Assembly: GCA_910576895.1 (NCBI GenBank)
Contig: CAJTJZ010000009.1
Coordinates: 1-54,238, forward strand
Length of the DNA: 54,238 bases
From: an uncultured Lachnospiraceae bacterium
Lineage (GTDB): Bacteria > Bacillota > Clostridia > Lachnospirales > Lachnospiraceae
Reading direction: 5' to 3'
The position numbers and the translations under genes were made by a program. Within the stretch, counting starts at the first letter, position 1; each line of letters opens with the position of its first letter. The notes beneath the pieces were generated by a model, which saw only the letters and a program-made list of their open reading frames with translations, made no database searches and was not told the origin of the DNA. This document shows, piece after piece, positions 25,257 to 33,460 of the stretch.

Positions 25257-26111
25257 TTATATCATTTTTATATTCTCTTTTTCATTATTTTCTATATTAT
25301 TCTTTCTATATGCACTTGGAAGTAACCCATACTTTTTTTGAAATTCCCTTGAAAATGCTTTGCTATTTGGAAATCCATTATTTAATGCTGTTTCACTAAT
25401 AGTATGATTAGAATTTAATAATTCTTGAAATGCATATTCTAAACGTATATTCTGTAAATATGTTTTATAATTAATTCCTGTATATTTTTGAAACATACGA
25501 GAAAGATACGATGGTGCATATCCAAATGTTTTTGCAAGCTCTGATAGGCTTAACTTCTCTCTGAAATTTTCTTTCATATAATTTGTAATGACAGATAAAC
25601 GATTTAATCTCTGATTTGTCTTTAACATATGAGATGTCACATTTTTTTCTCGATATTTTGTAACTAATAAATACAATAGATAAAAATAATCTCCTTTTAC
25701 TTGTAAGGCATATCCATATTCTTTTTTCTGATAGGTTGCAAAAATTTTTTTTAAAAGCCTCATAATTTCAGTATCATACTCTATATTTTTATGTACAAAT
25801 TGTATAAACTGCTCTCCTGTAAAATATTCTTCAAATGTATTGAAAGGAATTTGTAATACTATTGTTTTATTTGGTTCTGCTGCACTAATAGAATGAATTT
25901 CATTAGAATTAACCAATAAAAATTCTTCTGTATTTAATGGATAAAGCTTATTATTTAAATAAAAATTAATCTTTCCTTGAAAAACAGCAAAAATTTCTAT
26001 AGATCGATGCCAATGTTTTTTCCGAAAATAATTTCCCTTTTCTCCTTCAAATAAAAATATTTTAAATGGGAGATCTTCATTTGGAAGAACTAATTCATGT
26101 GTAAATTCCAT
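25257..26111 (-). CDS. AraC-family transcriptional regulator with N-terminal cupin
   Basis: A 284-residue regulator. Residues about 10-130 form a cupin sensing domain (KKHWHRSIEIFAVFQGKINF, HSISAAEPN). Residues about 170-275 carry the two helix-turn-helix units of AraC proteins (LSLSELAKTFGYAPSYLSRM and ISETALNNGFPNSKAFSREF, then GLLPSAYRK). Cupin-AraC proteins of this type control sugar utilisation genes next to them, and the GH120 gene starts 250 bases downstream on the same strand, so xylo-oligosaccharide sensing is the best inference. AAGGAG precedes the ATG by 5-6 bases. The promoter region contains one copy of the recurring hairpin element (26131-26166). Confidence 0.92.
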   Translation of the reverse strand: MEFTHELVLPNEDLPFKIFLFEGEKGNYFRKKHWHRSIEIFAVFQGKINFYLNNKLYPLNTEEFLLVNSNEIHSISAAEPNKTIVLQIPFNTFEEYFTGEQFIQFVHKNIEYDTEIMRLLKKIFATYQKKEYGYALQVKGDYFYLLYLLVTKYREKNVTSHMLKTNQRLNRLSVITNYMKENFREKLSLSELAKTFGYAPSYLSRMFQKYTGINYKTYLQNIRLEYAFQELLNSNHTISETALNNGFPNSKAFSREFQKKYGLLPSAYRKNNIENNEKENIKMI

Positions 26112-26130
26112 ATTTTCTCCTTATCTATTT

Positions 26131-26166
26131 ATTATATACTAGCGGTCGAAAAACCTGACCACTTAG
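26131..26166 (-). repeat. Hairpin-AGTATA element, copy 1 (upstream of the AraC gene)
   Basis: Minus strand: CTAAGTGGTC, loop AGGTTTTTC, GACCGC, then TAGTATATAAT. The stem GTGGTC/GACCGC pairs with one G-U. TATAAT (26136-26131) lies about 20 bases before the AraC start codon and would serve as its -10. Related copies lie at 35885, 41433 and 46161. Confidence 0.6.
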
Positions 26167-26313
26167 TATAATTGAGAACTTTTGACTTTCCAGTTATGTA
26201 ATAATTCTTTTAAAATATTCGCAAATATCTTACTAAATTTTTAATCTATTTTCTTAAAAAATTTCTGAAATTTTTTGAAAAAGGATATTATAGTTTTAAT
26301 TTGAAATTTAAAA

Positions 26314-26350
26314 AGGCTGCTAGTGATTACAAAATAATTACTAACAGCTT
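26314..26350 (-). terminator. Terminator for the minus-strand nuclease remnant
   Basis: On the minus strand AAGCTGTTAGTAATTA pairs with TAATCACTAGCAGCCT (wobbles allowed), followed by TTTT. It lies about 80 bases past the stop of the PDDEXK_9-like remnant at 26432. The text 26167-26313 shows no gene. Confidence 0.6.
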
Positions 26351-26431
26351 AATGTAAGACCTCAATCTACGGAAATAAACTTAGATGAAAAACACGGAGC
26401 ATCCGCTTTGTATAATTAAGGAATTTAAAAG

Positions 26432-26600
26432 CTAGTTACTACAAATTAGAACTTCCTTTCCTTTAAAAGTAAATTCATAATGACGAATTTTTTCAGTAGG
26501 AATACCTTTCGCAAGCAAATCAGCCTCATAATTTTTTTCTTTTATTTTATTTGAGTAAGAACTGTATTAGCAGTATCTTGTAGTGATGTTTCTTTCCTTG
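26432..26600 (-). pseudogene. C-terminal remnant of an AAA-ATPase-like/PDDEXK_9 (DUF1703) protein
   Basis: On the minus strand two frames give ETSLQDTANTVLTQIK and then IKEKNYEADLLAKGIPTEKI, ending HYEFTFKGKEVLICSN at a stop at 26432. The ending closely resembles the C-terminus of the numerous AAA-ATPase-like proteins with a PD-(D/E)XK (PF08011) domain in Lachnospiraceae, where the text reads like FKGKEVLIG. A frameshift lies near 26545. The rest of the gene, normally over 500 codons, is missing. Confidence 0.55.
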
Positions 26601-26697
26601 AATATACTTACCTTTTTATGATGAAATAGTAATTCTCAAATAAAAGTATAACAAAATCTTCTATAAAAAGCAAGAGAACAAAAAAGCAAATAATGTT

Positions 26698-26970
26698 TTG
26701 TTAGAATCAGGAATAAAAATCAGGACAGGTTTACTAAAAGAGAGTATCTGTTATGTGGAAATTGTACCTGATTTTCATAGTTTTGAACTTATAATAGGAT
26801 ATCAAAAAGAGTGCATAATCAAAGAAAATAGTGGAAGATATGCAAGGATTGATTTGGAAATAAATAATTTAGCAACGGTAATTTCTAATGTAAGAAAACA
26901 TTTTATTATGAATGTAAAAGTATTAACCAGTATGCAAATAAAGGGTTTGCAAAAATTTATAAAAAAAATT
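26698..26970 (+). pseudogene. Fragment of an IS200/IS605-type TnpB
   Basis: The frame reads LKESICYVEIVPDFHSFELI, then RYARIDLEINNLATVISNVR. This matches the stretch of TnpB proteins around the RuvC-I motif, usually RYASIDLGINNLATVVSN; the catalytic Asp is kept while Gly of DLG is Glu here. The reading then passes over HFIMNVKVLTSM, where a gap relative to TnpB is evident, and ends shortly before the CIRCE element. N-terminal helix-turn-helix, RuvC-II/III and zinc finger are absent, so it is inactive. I see no preserved IS ends. Confidence 0.7.
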
Positions 26971-26995
26971 AGCACTCACCTCTTGACAGTGCTAA
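26969..26995 (+). promoter_or_regulatory. CIRCE element (HrcA operator)
   Basis: TTAGCACTC (26969-26977), nine bases, CAGTGCTAA (26987-26995). This is the CIRCE inverted repeat with one mismatch in the right arm (C for G). It overlaps the -35 box of the hsp20 promoter, so HrcA would repress it at normal temperature. Confidence 0.9.
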
Positions 26996-27011
26996 CAAAA
27001 TATGTTATATT
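26983..27011 (+). promoter_or_regulatory. Sigma-A promoter of hsp20
   Basis: TTGACA (26983-26988), 17 bases, TATATT (27006-27011), with CIRCE covering the -35 box. Confidence 0.85.
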
Positions 27012-27084
27012 ACAGCTATAACAAATAAAAACAAGAACAAATACATGATTGTTCTTATCTTAATGAAAAAAGGAGAGATGTCTT

Positions 27085-27525
27085 ATGTTAATGCCAAGTT
27101 TATTTGATGAGAGTTTTGCGGGAAAAGTATTTGATGATTTCTTTCATGCACCTTTTGGTTTTCATACAGTAGATGCTTCTGGTGGAAGTATGAATGCAGA
27201 TGTAAAGGAGTTTGAAGATAAATATTTATTGGAACTTGAACTGCCGGGATTTTCTAAAGAGGATTTAAAAGCAGAATTAAAAGATGGATATTTAACTGTA
27301 AAAGCGGAGCATTCCAGTGAGAATAATACAAAGGATGATAATGGTAAATATATTCGTAGAGAACGTTATTATGGAACTTGTCAGAGAAGCTTTTATGTTG
27401 GTAAGGATGTGACAGAACAAGAGATCAAAGCAAGTTTTGAAAATGGAGTTTTAAGATTGGATATTCCAAAGCCAGATACAACACCAAAGGTAGAGGAAAA
27501 GCATATTATCGCAATTGAAGGTTAA
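27085..27525 (+). CDS. hsp20: Hsp20/alpha-crystallin small heat-shock protein
   Basis: A 146-residue small heat-shock protein. The N-terminal arm starts MLMPSLFDESFAGKVFDDFF. The alpha-crystallin domain runs from about residue 36 to 135: KYLLELELPGFSKEDLKAEL, the L-x-V-x-A strand LTVKAEH and the conserved FENGVLRLDIPK. It forms oligomers that hold unfolding proteins for refolding by the DnaK system. GGAGAG lies 8 bases before the ATG. CIRCE control places it in the HrcA heat-shock regulon, which is less usual for hsp20 than for groE and dnaK but known in Clostridia. It is monocistronic, with a terminator 64 bases on. Confidence 0.95.
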   Translation: MLMPSLFDESFAGKVFDDFFHAPFGFHTVDASGGSMNADVKEFEDKYLLELELPGFSKEDLKAELKDGYLTVKAEHSSENNTKDDNGKYIRRERYYGTCQRSFYVGKDVTEQEIKASFENGVLRLDIPKPDTTPKVEEKHIIAIEG

Positions 27526-27588
27526 TAGATGATTTAATTTGTTTCGATATTGTTTTATTAGTTGAATAAGGCTAAAAATATTTTAGAA

Positions 27589-27621
27589 GATAAGGCTGGT
27601 GCATTTATTAACAGCCTTATC
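27589..27621 (+). terminator. Terminator of hsp20
   Basis: GATAAGGCTG (27589-27598) pairs perfectly with CAGCCTTATC (27612-27621), followed by TATTTGTTT. Confidence 0.75.
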
Positions 27622-27630
27622 TATTTGTTT

Positions 27631-27696
27631 CTTGTCATGTCTATTTTATAGACATGACCCTTGTCATGTCTGTAAAACAAGTGTGATCTAATTTTC
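27631..27696. repeat. Intergenic CTTGTCATGT repeat with hairpin
   Basis: GTCATGTCTA-TTTTA-TAGACATGAC forms a perfect hairpin (27634-27658). The motif CTTGTCATGTCTGT restarts at 27660 and ends with GTGATCTAATTTT. A similar stretch (CTTGTCATGTTTGT to ATGATCTGATTTT) lies at 35166-35205. Both sit just after a terminator, suggesting a small dispersed intergenic repeat. The text on to 27855 shows no gene. Confidence 0.5.
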
Positions 27697-27855
27697 TTTT
27701 TTGATGAATATCTCAATCATTATTTAATATATTTAAAAATACAAATAAAATAATACTATTGTACAAATAAAGAATAATCTGCTATAATAAGAAAAGTCCG
27801 TCAATATGACTATATTTATTTAAATGAATTTATAGAAATTATAAGGGTTGTTATT

Positions 27856-28527
27856 ATGGTTAAGGCATATATTATGAATATTAAGAAATTATCAAAATTG
27901 GAAATTTTTGAACAGTATTATCAATGTATGCCTTTGACACGTCAAAAGAAAATAGATGCTTTTTCATGTAAGACAGATAAAATGCGTAGTCTTGCAGCAG
28001 GAATTGTATTTATGTATGGACTTTTGGATTTTGGCATTAAAAAGAATAAGATAGAACAGATGAAATTTTGTTATAATGAGTATGGTAAGCCATATTTAGA
28101 AGATATACCAGTACAATTTAATCTTTCTCATGCAGGGGATTATGCCATAGCAGGTTTTGGAAATAAAGAGCTTGGTATTGATATGGAATGTATAAAAAGG
28201 GAAGGAAAGAAAATATCAGATCGTTTTTTTACAGAAAGGGAACAACAATATTTAAAAAATATAGGTGAAAAGAAGCAAGAAAAACAATGGAGAGAAGAAT
28301 TTATAAAAATATGGACACGTAAAGAGAGTTTTGTAAAGGCAATTGGGTTAGGACTTTCTTTTGGAATTAGAAATATAGAAACACTTGCAGATGAAAATGG
28401 AAAAATTTTAATTCATAAACAATATCCATTATGGAATTTTTATGAATATAAAACAGAAGATTATCAGATTACAATATGTAGTCAGGAAACGGAGATTTAT
28501 GAAAAACTAATTTGGATAGAGATATAG
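27856..28527 (+). CDS. Sfp-type 4'-phosphopantetheinyl transferase
   Basis: A 223-residue enzyme that moves 4'-phosphopantetheine from CoA to carrier-protein serines. The substrate-binding region VQFNLSHAGDYAIAG (about 89-103), the Mg-binding GIDMECI (G-I-D-x-E, about 111-117) and IWTRKESFVKAIGLGL (W-x-x-K-E-x-x-x-K, about 155-170) are all present, so it should be active. The length is typical for Sfp-type (NRPS/PKS or second ACP) enzymes and longer than AcpS. No synthase or carrier protein is in the window, so its partner must lie elsewhere. A 21-bp tandem duplication spans its stop codon (28512-28553). Confidence 0.9.
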   Translation: MVKAYIMNIKKLSKLEIFEQYYQCMPLTRQKKIDAFSCKTDKMRSLAAGIVFMYGLLDFGIKKNKIEQMKFCYNEYGKPYLEDIPVQFNLSHAGDYAIAGFGNKELGIDMECIKREGKKISDRFFTEREQQYLKNIGEKKQEKQWREEFIKIWTRKESFVKAIGLGLSFGIRNIETLADENGKILIHKQYPLWNFYEYKTEDYQITICSQETEIYEKLIWIEI

Positions 28528-28553
28528 GAAAATTGGATAGAGATATGGGAAAA
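28512..28553 (+). repeat. 21-bp tandem duplication spanning the Sfp stop codon
   Basis: TTGGATAGAGATAT(A/G)GGAAAA occurs at 28512-28532 and 28533-28553 with one difference (A/G). The first copy contains the last codons and the stop. Confidence 0.9.
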
Positions 28554-28686
28554 AAAGAAAACAAATAGTAGATTTAGGCATAAATAAGGCGAAAAGTGGT
28601 AATTATCAAGAATATTCAGGCAATTCTTTCAGGTAATATTGTCATTTCATGTAGAATTTGATATACTCTGGTTTAAATAAAGGGAT

Positions 28687-28740
28687 GGAATCGAAAATGA
28701 TTTCATTAGCGGTAGTACTTTTCATCAATGAAAAGTATTA
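28687..28740 (+). other. Structured leader region upstream of the GH25 gene
   Basis: Two consecutive hairpins stand in the 387-base gap: GGAATC-GAAAAT-GATTTC (28687-28704), then a 12-13 bp stem TAGTACTTTTCAT-CA-ATGAAAAGTATTA (28714-28740). A promoter-like sequence lies upstream and about 170 bases of leader follow. It does not fit the c-di-GMP-I consensus. It may be an RNA regulatory element; equally it may be a degraded terminator. GAAAGGAGG at 28816 lies about 90 bases before the annotated start and belongs to no obvious frame. Confidence 0.35.
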
Positions 28741-28914
28741 CAAGTTATGCCAACAAATATCTTTTGCTTGTCAAAGGATGATAGGGATATAAAAAAGATA
28801 ATAATGTAAATTGTCAGAAAGGAGGATACAGCAGGGGATAGATAATACATAATGTAATTTTTTGTGTATAAAAAAATTTTATAGTTATTTTTTCTATTCT
28901 TTTGTTGAATTTAT

Positions 28915-30900
28915 ATGAAAAATAATACGATATTAAAAAGAATTGGTTGTATGGCATTAGCGATAGTTATAACGGGGTTTTCTGCAATTTCCTGTGGTTT
29001 TCCATTAAAAACAGGACAGGCAGCTTCTACGGCATGGACAAGGGTAGATGGTGTTTTTGTAAATTCTTTGGGTGATGAAATTGAAGGAGCTGTATTAAAA
29101 GGGATTGATGTGAGTTATCATAATAAGGATATTGATTGGGAGCAGGTAAAAGCCTCTGATATTGATTATGCTATTATTCGCTGTGGTTATGGGCAGGATT
29201 ATGAAAATCAGGATGATGTAAAATGGGAGGAATATGCAAGTGCATGTACAGAACTTGGTATTCCATTTGGTACTTATCTATATTCTTATGCTACAACAGT
29301 ATCTGCTGCAAAGAGTGAGGCAGAACATGTTCTTCGTGTGATTGAGGGTTATCAATTGACATATCCTGTTTACTATGATATGGAGGATTCTAAGCAAGCA
29401 GGAACAACAGCAACTAGAAAAGCACAGATGGCAGAAGTATTTTGTTCTACAATAGAAGCGGCAGGCTATCAGGTAGGAATTTATGCAAATACTGATTGGT
29501 TTACAAATAAGCTAACAGATTCTTATTTTGATTCTTGTGATAAATGGGTTGCACAATATAATGCTACTTGTAAATATACAGGAAATTATCGTATGTGGCA
29601 ATGCACATCTTCAGGACAAGTGCCCGGAATTAGTACAAAGGTAGATTTAAATTTTTGGTATGATCAACCACCGATTTATCAGGGAAATACACCAGAAATG
29701 AATGCTGGAAATACAGGAAATGTAGGGGATAATTCTACAGCACAACCCGGGGATACTTCAAGTTCTATAGGAGATCCAAATACAGGAAATAATACTGTGA
29801 CAGGAGAGAATCAAGGTAATTCATCAACTGGGAATAATCAGGGAATAGATAATAATTTAAACTCTGGAAATAATCAAAATCAGGGAAATACAGTAAATAC
29901 AGGAGAAAATCAAACTTCTGGAAATCCGTCAAATACAGGGCAAGATATTTCAGTAGATAGTACAGGTTCAGAAATAGAAAAGCAGCCGGGTTCGGAAATA
30001 ACAGAAAATCCAGAAGATAAAAATAATTCTGGAGAAAATTCAAATATAGGAAATAATAGTTCTTCTGGAAATCAACAAGGAACAGATATTGATACAGATT
30101 CTGATAATGATAAGGATCAAAATCAAGAAAATAATAATGATTATATAGAAAATCCAGAAGAAAAAGAAGATAAACCAACACTTACAATTTCTCAAAATAC
30201 ATTGACGCTTTCTTATGGAGGTACTTCTGTTTTAACTGCGAATCAGCCAGTGAAATGGTATTCTTCTGATAAAGAGGTTGTTAAGATTGGTTCAAAAGGA
30301 AAAGTAACACCAATCGGTGTTGGGGAGGCTGTGATTACAGCAGAAACTTCTTCAGGAGAAACAGCAGAATGTAGTGTTATAGTGAAAAAGCCAATTAAAG
30401 ATACAAATATTGAAGAAATTCCTTCACAACAATTTACTGGTAGTCAAATTTGTCCAGAACCAATTGTAATAGATGAAGATAAAATTTTGGAAAAAGGAAC
30501 AGATTATAAAGTAAGTTATATGGACAATATGGGAAAAGGAACAGCAATTGTTACAATTAAAGGAAAAGGATATTATACAGGAGATATTGATGTTAATTTC
30601 CAAATTATACCAAAGGAAAAACTGGCAGTTCCTATAATGAATTCTATTAGTTCAAAAAAACGTGTTGTTACTTTAAAATGGAAAAAAGTTTCTAAAGCTT
30701 CTGGTTATGAAATTTATAGATCAACAACAAAAAAAGGAACTTATACTTTACAAAAAACATTAACAAAGAAATCAAAAGTTACCTATAAAGATAAAAAGCT
30801 TATAAAAGGAAAAAAATATTATTATAAGATTCGATCTTATAGAATAATAGATAATAAAAAACAATATAGTACCTATGCAAAAGTAAATATTAGAGTATAA
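28915..30900 (+). CDS. Secreted GH25 lysozyme with Big_2 and fibronectin-like domains
   Basis: A 661-residue secreted protein. A signal peptide (about 1-37, KRIGCMALAIVITGFSAIS) precedes a GH25 muramidase domain (about 62-255). Asp65 in GIDVSYHNKDIDW and Asp155/Glu157 in YPVYYDMEDSKQ are the expected catalytic acids. Residues about 260-420 are a low-complexity N/G/S/T-rich linker, followed by a Big_2 Ig-like domain (about 420-490), a further beta domain (about 492-565) and a C-terminal Fn3-like domain ending YYYKIRSYRIIDNKKQYSTY. It cleaves peptidoglycan glycan strands, for self remodelling or against rivals. No LPXTG anchor is seen. No Shine-Dalgarno stands before this ATG, and the leader is long and structured. 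Confidence 0.92.
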   Translation: MKNNTILKRIGCMALAIVITGFSAISCGFPLKTGQAASTAWTRVDGVFVNSLGDEIEGAVLKGIDVSYHNKDIDWEQVKASDIDYAIIRCGYGQDYENQDDVKWEEYASACTELGIPFGTYLYSYATTVSAAKSEAEHVLRVIEGYQLTYPVYYDMEDSKQAGTTATRKAQMAEVFCSTIEAAGYQVGIYANTDWFTNKLTDSYFDSCDKWVAQYNATCKYTGNYRMWQCTSSGQVPGISTKVDLNFWYDQPPIYQGNTPEMNAGNTGNVGDNSTAQPGDTSSSIGDPNTGNNTVTGENQGNSSTGNNQGIDNNLNSGNNQNQGNTVNTGENQTSGNPSNTGQDISVDSTGSEIEKQPGSEITENPEDKNNSGENSNIGNNSSSGNQQGTDIDTDSDNDKDQNQENNNDYIENPEEKEDKPTLTISQNTLTLSYGGTSVLTANQPVKWYSSDKEVVKIGSKGKVTPIGVGEAVITAETSSGETAECSVIVKKPIKDTNIEEIPSQQFTGSQICPEPIVIDEDKILEKGTDYKVSYMDNMGKGTAIVTIKGKGYYTGDIDVNFQIIPKEKLAVPIMNSISSKKRVVTLKWKKVSKASGYEIYRSTTKKGTYTLQKTLTKKSKVTYKDKKLIKGKKYYYKIRSYRIIDNKKQYSTYAKVNIRV

Positions 30901-30951
30901 TTGAGAAATAAAAAAGATTTGAAACTTATATTAAGGAGGAATTTATTTATT

Positions 30952-32142
30952 ATGATATCAGAAAAAATGTTAGATTTAGTGCAGAATAGTTCTGCTATTC
31001 GTGCTATGTTTGAAGAAGGAAAGAAGATGGCGGCAATTTATGGGGCAGAAAATGTATATGATTTCAGTCTTGGAAATCCAAGTGTAGAACCGCCAGAGCG
31101 TGTAAAACAAGCGATTATAGAAGTATTAAATGAGGATACTCCTAATCTTGTTCATGGTTATATGAATAATGCTGGTTATGAGGATGTGCGTGCAAGAGTT
31201 GCAAAATCAGTAAATCAAAGATTTCATACAGATTTTGATGAAACAAATCTTGTTATGACAGTAGGTGCTGCTGGAGGCTTAAATGTTATTTTAAAAGCAT
31301 TATTAAATCCCAATGATGAAGTAATTGTATTTGCACCGTTTTTTGGAGAATATGAAAATTATGTAAAAAATTATGATGGAACACTTGTAATAATTTCACC
31401 TAATACAGAAACATTTCAACCAAATTTAAAAGAGTTTGCAGAAAAAATCAGTGAAAAGACAAAGGCAGTTATTGTAAATACACCAAATAATCCAACAGGA
31501 GTTGTTTATTCGGAAAAAACAATCATGGCACTTGCGGAAATTATGTATAAAGCAATGGATCAATTTGGAACAAGTATTTATTTAATTTCTGATGAACCTT
31601 ACAGGGAACTAGTTTATGATGGTATTAAAGTTCCTTATTTAACAAAATATTATGAGAATACCATTGTAGCTTATTCTTATAGTAAATCATTATCACTTCC
31701 GGGAGAACGTATTGGTTATTTAATTATTCCATCGGAAGTAGATGATGCTGAGGATTTAAAGTCAGCGGCAAATGTAGCAACTCGTATTCTTGGATATGTA
31801 AATGCTCCTTCTTTAATGCAGCGTGCGGTAGCAAAATGTTTGGAAGAAACAACAAAGGTGGAGATTTATGATCAGAATCGCAAGCTTTTATATGAAACAT
31901 TAAAAGAATATGGTTTTTCTTGTATTAAGCCAGAAGGAGCATTTTATCTTTTTGTAAAGTCGCCAGTAGAAAATGAAAAAGAGTTTGTAAAAAAGGCAAA
32001 AGAATATCATCTTTTATTAGTACCGGGAAGTTCTTTTGGATGTTCTGGATATGTACGACTGGCATATTGTGTTAGCTATGATATGATAGAAAGGGCATTA
32101 CCAGTATTTAAAGAATTAGCAGAGTATTATAAATTAGGATAA
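30952..32142 (+). CDS. Class I/II PLP-dependent aminotransferase
   Basis: A 396-residue aminotransferase; the ATG at 30952 (MISEKMLDLVQNSSAIRAMF) follows AAGGAGG by about 11 bases, and the extra frame back to 30901 lacks a signal. Fold type I features are present: FSLGNPSVEPP, the substrate-loop Asn in VNTPNNPTGVVYSE, the Asp of YLISDEPYREL and the PLP lysine in YSYSKSLSLPGERIGY, plus the C-terminal Arg in GYVRLAYCVS. The family handles aromatic, aspartate or branched-chain amino acids; the sequence does not decide which. It precedes hisC-like and prfC genes on the same strand. The stop is followed at once by a 14-bp degenerate tandem array. Confidence 0.9.
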   Translation: MISEKMLDLVQNSSAIRAMFEEGKKMAAIYGAENVYDFSLGNPSVEPPERVKQAIIEVLNEDTPNLVHGYMNNAGYEDVRARVAKSVNQRFHTDFDETNLVMTVGAAGGLNVILKALLNPNDEVIVFAPFFGEYENYVKNYDGTLVIISPNTETFQPNLKEFAEKISEKTKAVIVNTPNNPTGVVYSEKTIMALAEIMYKAMDQFGTSIYLISDEPYRELVYDGIKVPYLTKYYENTIVAYSYSKSLSLPGERIGYLIIPSEVDDAEDLKSAANVATRILGYVNAPSLMQRAVAKCLEETTKVEIYDQNRKLLYETLKEYGFSCIKPEGAFYLFVKSPVENEKEFVKKAKEYHLLLVPGSSFGCSGYVRLAYCVSYDMIERALPVFKELAEYYKLG

Positions 32143-32198
32143 GATAAAGAAAGCAGGATAAAGAGAGTAGGAATAAGAAAATAAGAGTAAGAAAGTAT
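32143..32198 (+). repeat. 14-bp degenerate purine-rich tandem array
   Basis: Four adjacent 14-base units follow the aminotransferase stop: GATAAAGAAAGCAG, GATAAAGAGAGTAG, GAATAAGAAAATAA, GAGTAAGAAAGTAT. The sequence then decays into cytosine-free A/G-rich text up to the hisC ribosome binding site. The strand has almost no C for about 100 bases. Confidence 0.75.
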
Positions 32199-32259
32199 AA
32201 AAAAGAAAAAATAAGAAAATAAAGTAAAAAGAAAGAAAAATAGAAAAAAGGTGGAACGC

Positions 32260-33348
32260 ATGGAAAAAGAAGAAAAAATAAGAAAACCATGGGAAAATTA
32301 TATTCGTAAAGTAGAACCTTATACACCGGGAGAGCAGCCCGATAAGCCAGAGATGATTAAATTAAATACAAATGAAAATCCTTATCCTCCATCTCCAAAA
32401 GTTGATAAAGCAATTTGTGATTTAAAGGCGGAGAGAATGCGGCTTTATCCAGATCCTGCTGCAAAAGTCCTTGTAAAAGCATTAGCAGAATATCATCATC
32501 TTTCGGAAGATCAAGTATTTCCGGGGGTTGGATCGGATGATGTCCTTGCAATATCATTTTTGACTTTTTTTAATTCCAATCGACCGATTTTATTCCCAGA
32601 TATTACATATTCTTTTTATTGTGTTTGGGCAAACTTATTTAAGATTCCATTTGAATGTCCAGCGGTTGATGAAAATTTTTATATAAAGGCAGAGGATTAT
32701 ACAAAAGAAAATGGTGGTATTGTTATTGCAAATCCTAATGCACCAACAGGGATTGCAGAGAATTTAGATTTTATTGAAAGAATCTTAAAAGAAAATCAAG
32801 ATGTAATTGTAATTATTGATGAAGCTTATATTGATTTTGGAGGCGTATCAGCAGTAACTTTATTGCCAAAATATGAAAATTTATTAGTAGTACGAACATT
32901 CTCAAAATCACATTCTATGGCAGGAATGCGAATTGGATATGCACTTGGCAGTCCATTCTTAATACAAGCAATGAATAATGTAAAATATTCTTATAATTCT
33001 TATACAATGAGTCAGGCGGCTCTTGCACTTGGTGCTGCGGCGATTCAAGATGAAGAATATTTTAGAGAAATAGTGCAAAAAATTGTAAGAACAAGGGAAG
33101 AAACAAAAAAGGCATTACAAGAACTTGGGTTTTCTTTCCCTGATTCCAAAGCAAATTTTATTTTTGCAACACATCAAAGTGTAAAAGCAAAGGATATTTT
33201 TGAAAGACTTCGAAAAGAAAATATTTATGTACGTTATTTTAATAAGCCAAGAATTGATAATTATTTGCGTATTACGATAGGAACAGAGCATGAAATGGAA
33301 ATTTTTTTAGAGAAGCTGAAAAACTGTTTATCTGAAATCGGCAATTGA
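32260..33348 (+). CDS. hisC: Histidinol-phosphate aminotransferase (HisC-like)
   Basis: A 362-residue enzyme converting imidazole-acetol phosphate to histidinol phosphate with glutamate. KLNTNENPYPPSPKV at the N-terminus, FPGVGSDDVLAISF, the Asn of IANPNAPTGIA, the Asp in VIIDEAYIDFG, the PLP lysine of RTFSKSHSMAGMRIGY and the terminal Arg of NYLRITIGT are standard for HisC. The ATG at 32260 has AAGGTGG at 5 bases; a GTG at 32251 lies in the site itself. No other his genes are nearby, and HisC homologues in such settings may also act on tyrosine or phenylalanine, so the exact substrate is moderately sure. The prfC gene follows 112 bases later. Confidence 0.87.
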   Translation: MEKEEKIRKPWENYIRKVEPYTPGEQPDKPEMIKLNTNENPYPPSPKVDKAICDLKAERMRLYPDPAAKVLVKALAEYHHLSEDQVFPGVGSDDVLAISFLTFFNSNRPILFPDITYSFYCVWANLFKIPFECPAVDENFYIKAEDYTKENGGIVIANPNAPTGIAENLDFIERILKENQDVIVIIDEAYIDFGGVSAVTLLPKYENLLVVRTFSKSHSMAGMRIGYALGSPFLIQAMNNVKYSYNSYTMSQAALALGAAAIQDEEYFREIVQKIVRTREETKKALQELGFSFPDSKANFIFATHQSVKAKDIFERLRKENIYVRYFNKPRIDNYLRITIGTEHEMEIFLEKLKNCLSEIGN

Positions 33349-33460
33349 TGCAAAGTTATATTGATGGTGAAAAAATGACCGCTTCATATCATAGTGAAAA
33401 AGAGTTTTTATTTTAAAAAGTAAAGGGAAAAGAAAAAAGAAAGGAAGAAATATATAAATT

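Noticed and set aside
26698..26970. Possible working TnpB nuclease
   Set aside because: Only the region around RuvC-I remains, with an internal gap; the other catalytic motifs and the zinc finger are missing.
28680..28914. c-di-GMP riboswitch before the GH25 gene
   Set aside because: The GCACAGGGCAAACC core and the matching downstream bases are not present.
29765..30181. Leu/Tyr/Phe-rich minus-strand frame
   Set aside because: It is the antisense of the low-complexity N/G/S linker of the GH25 protein.
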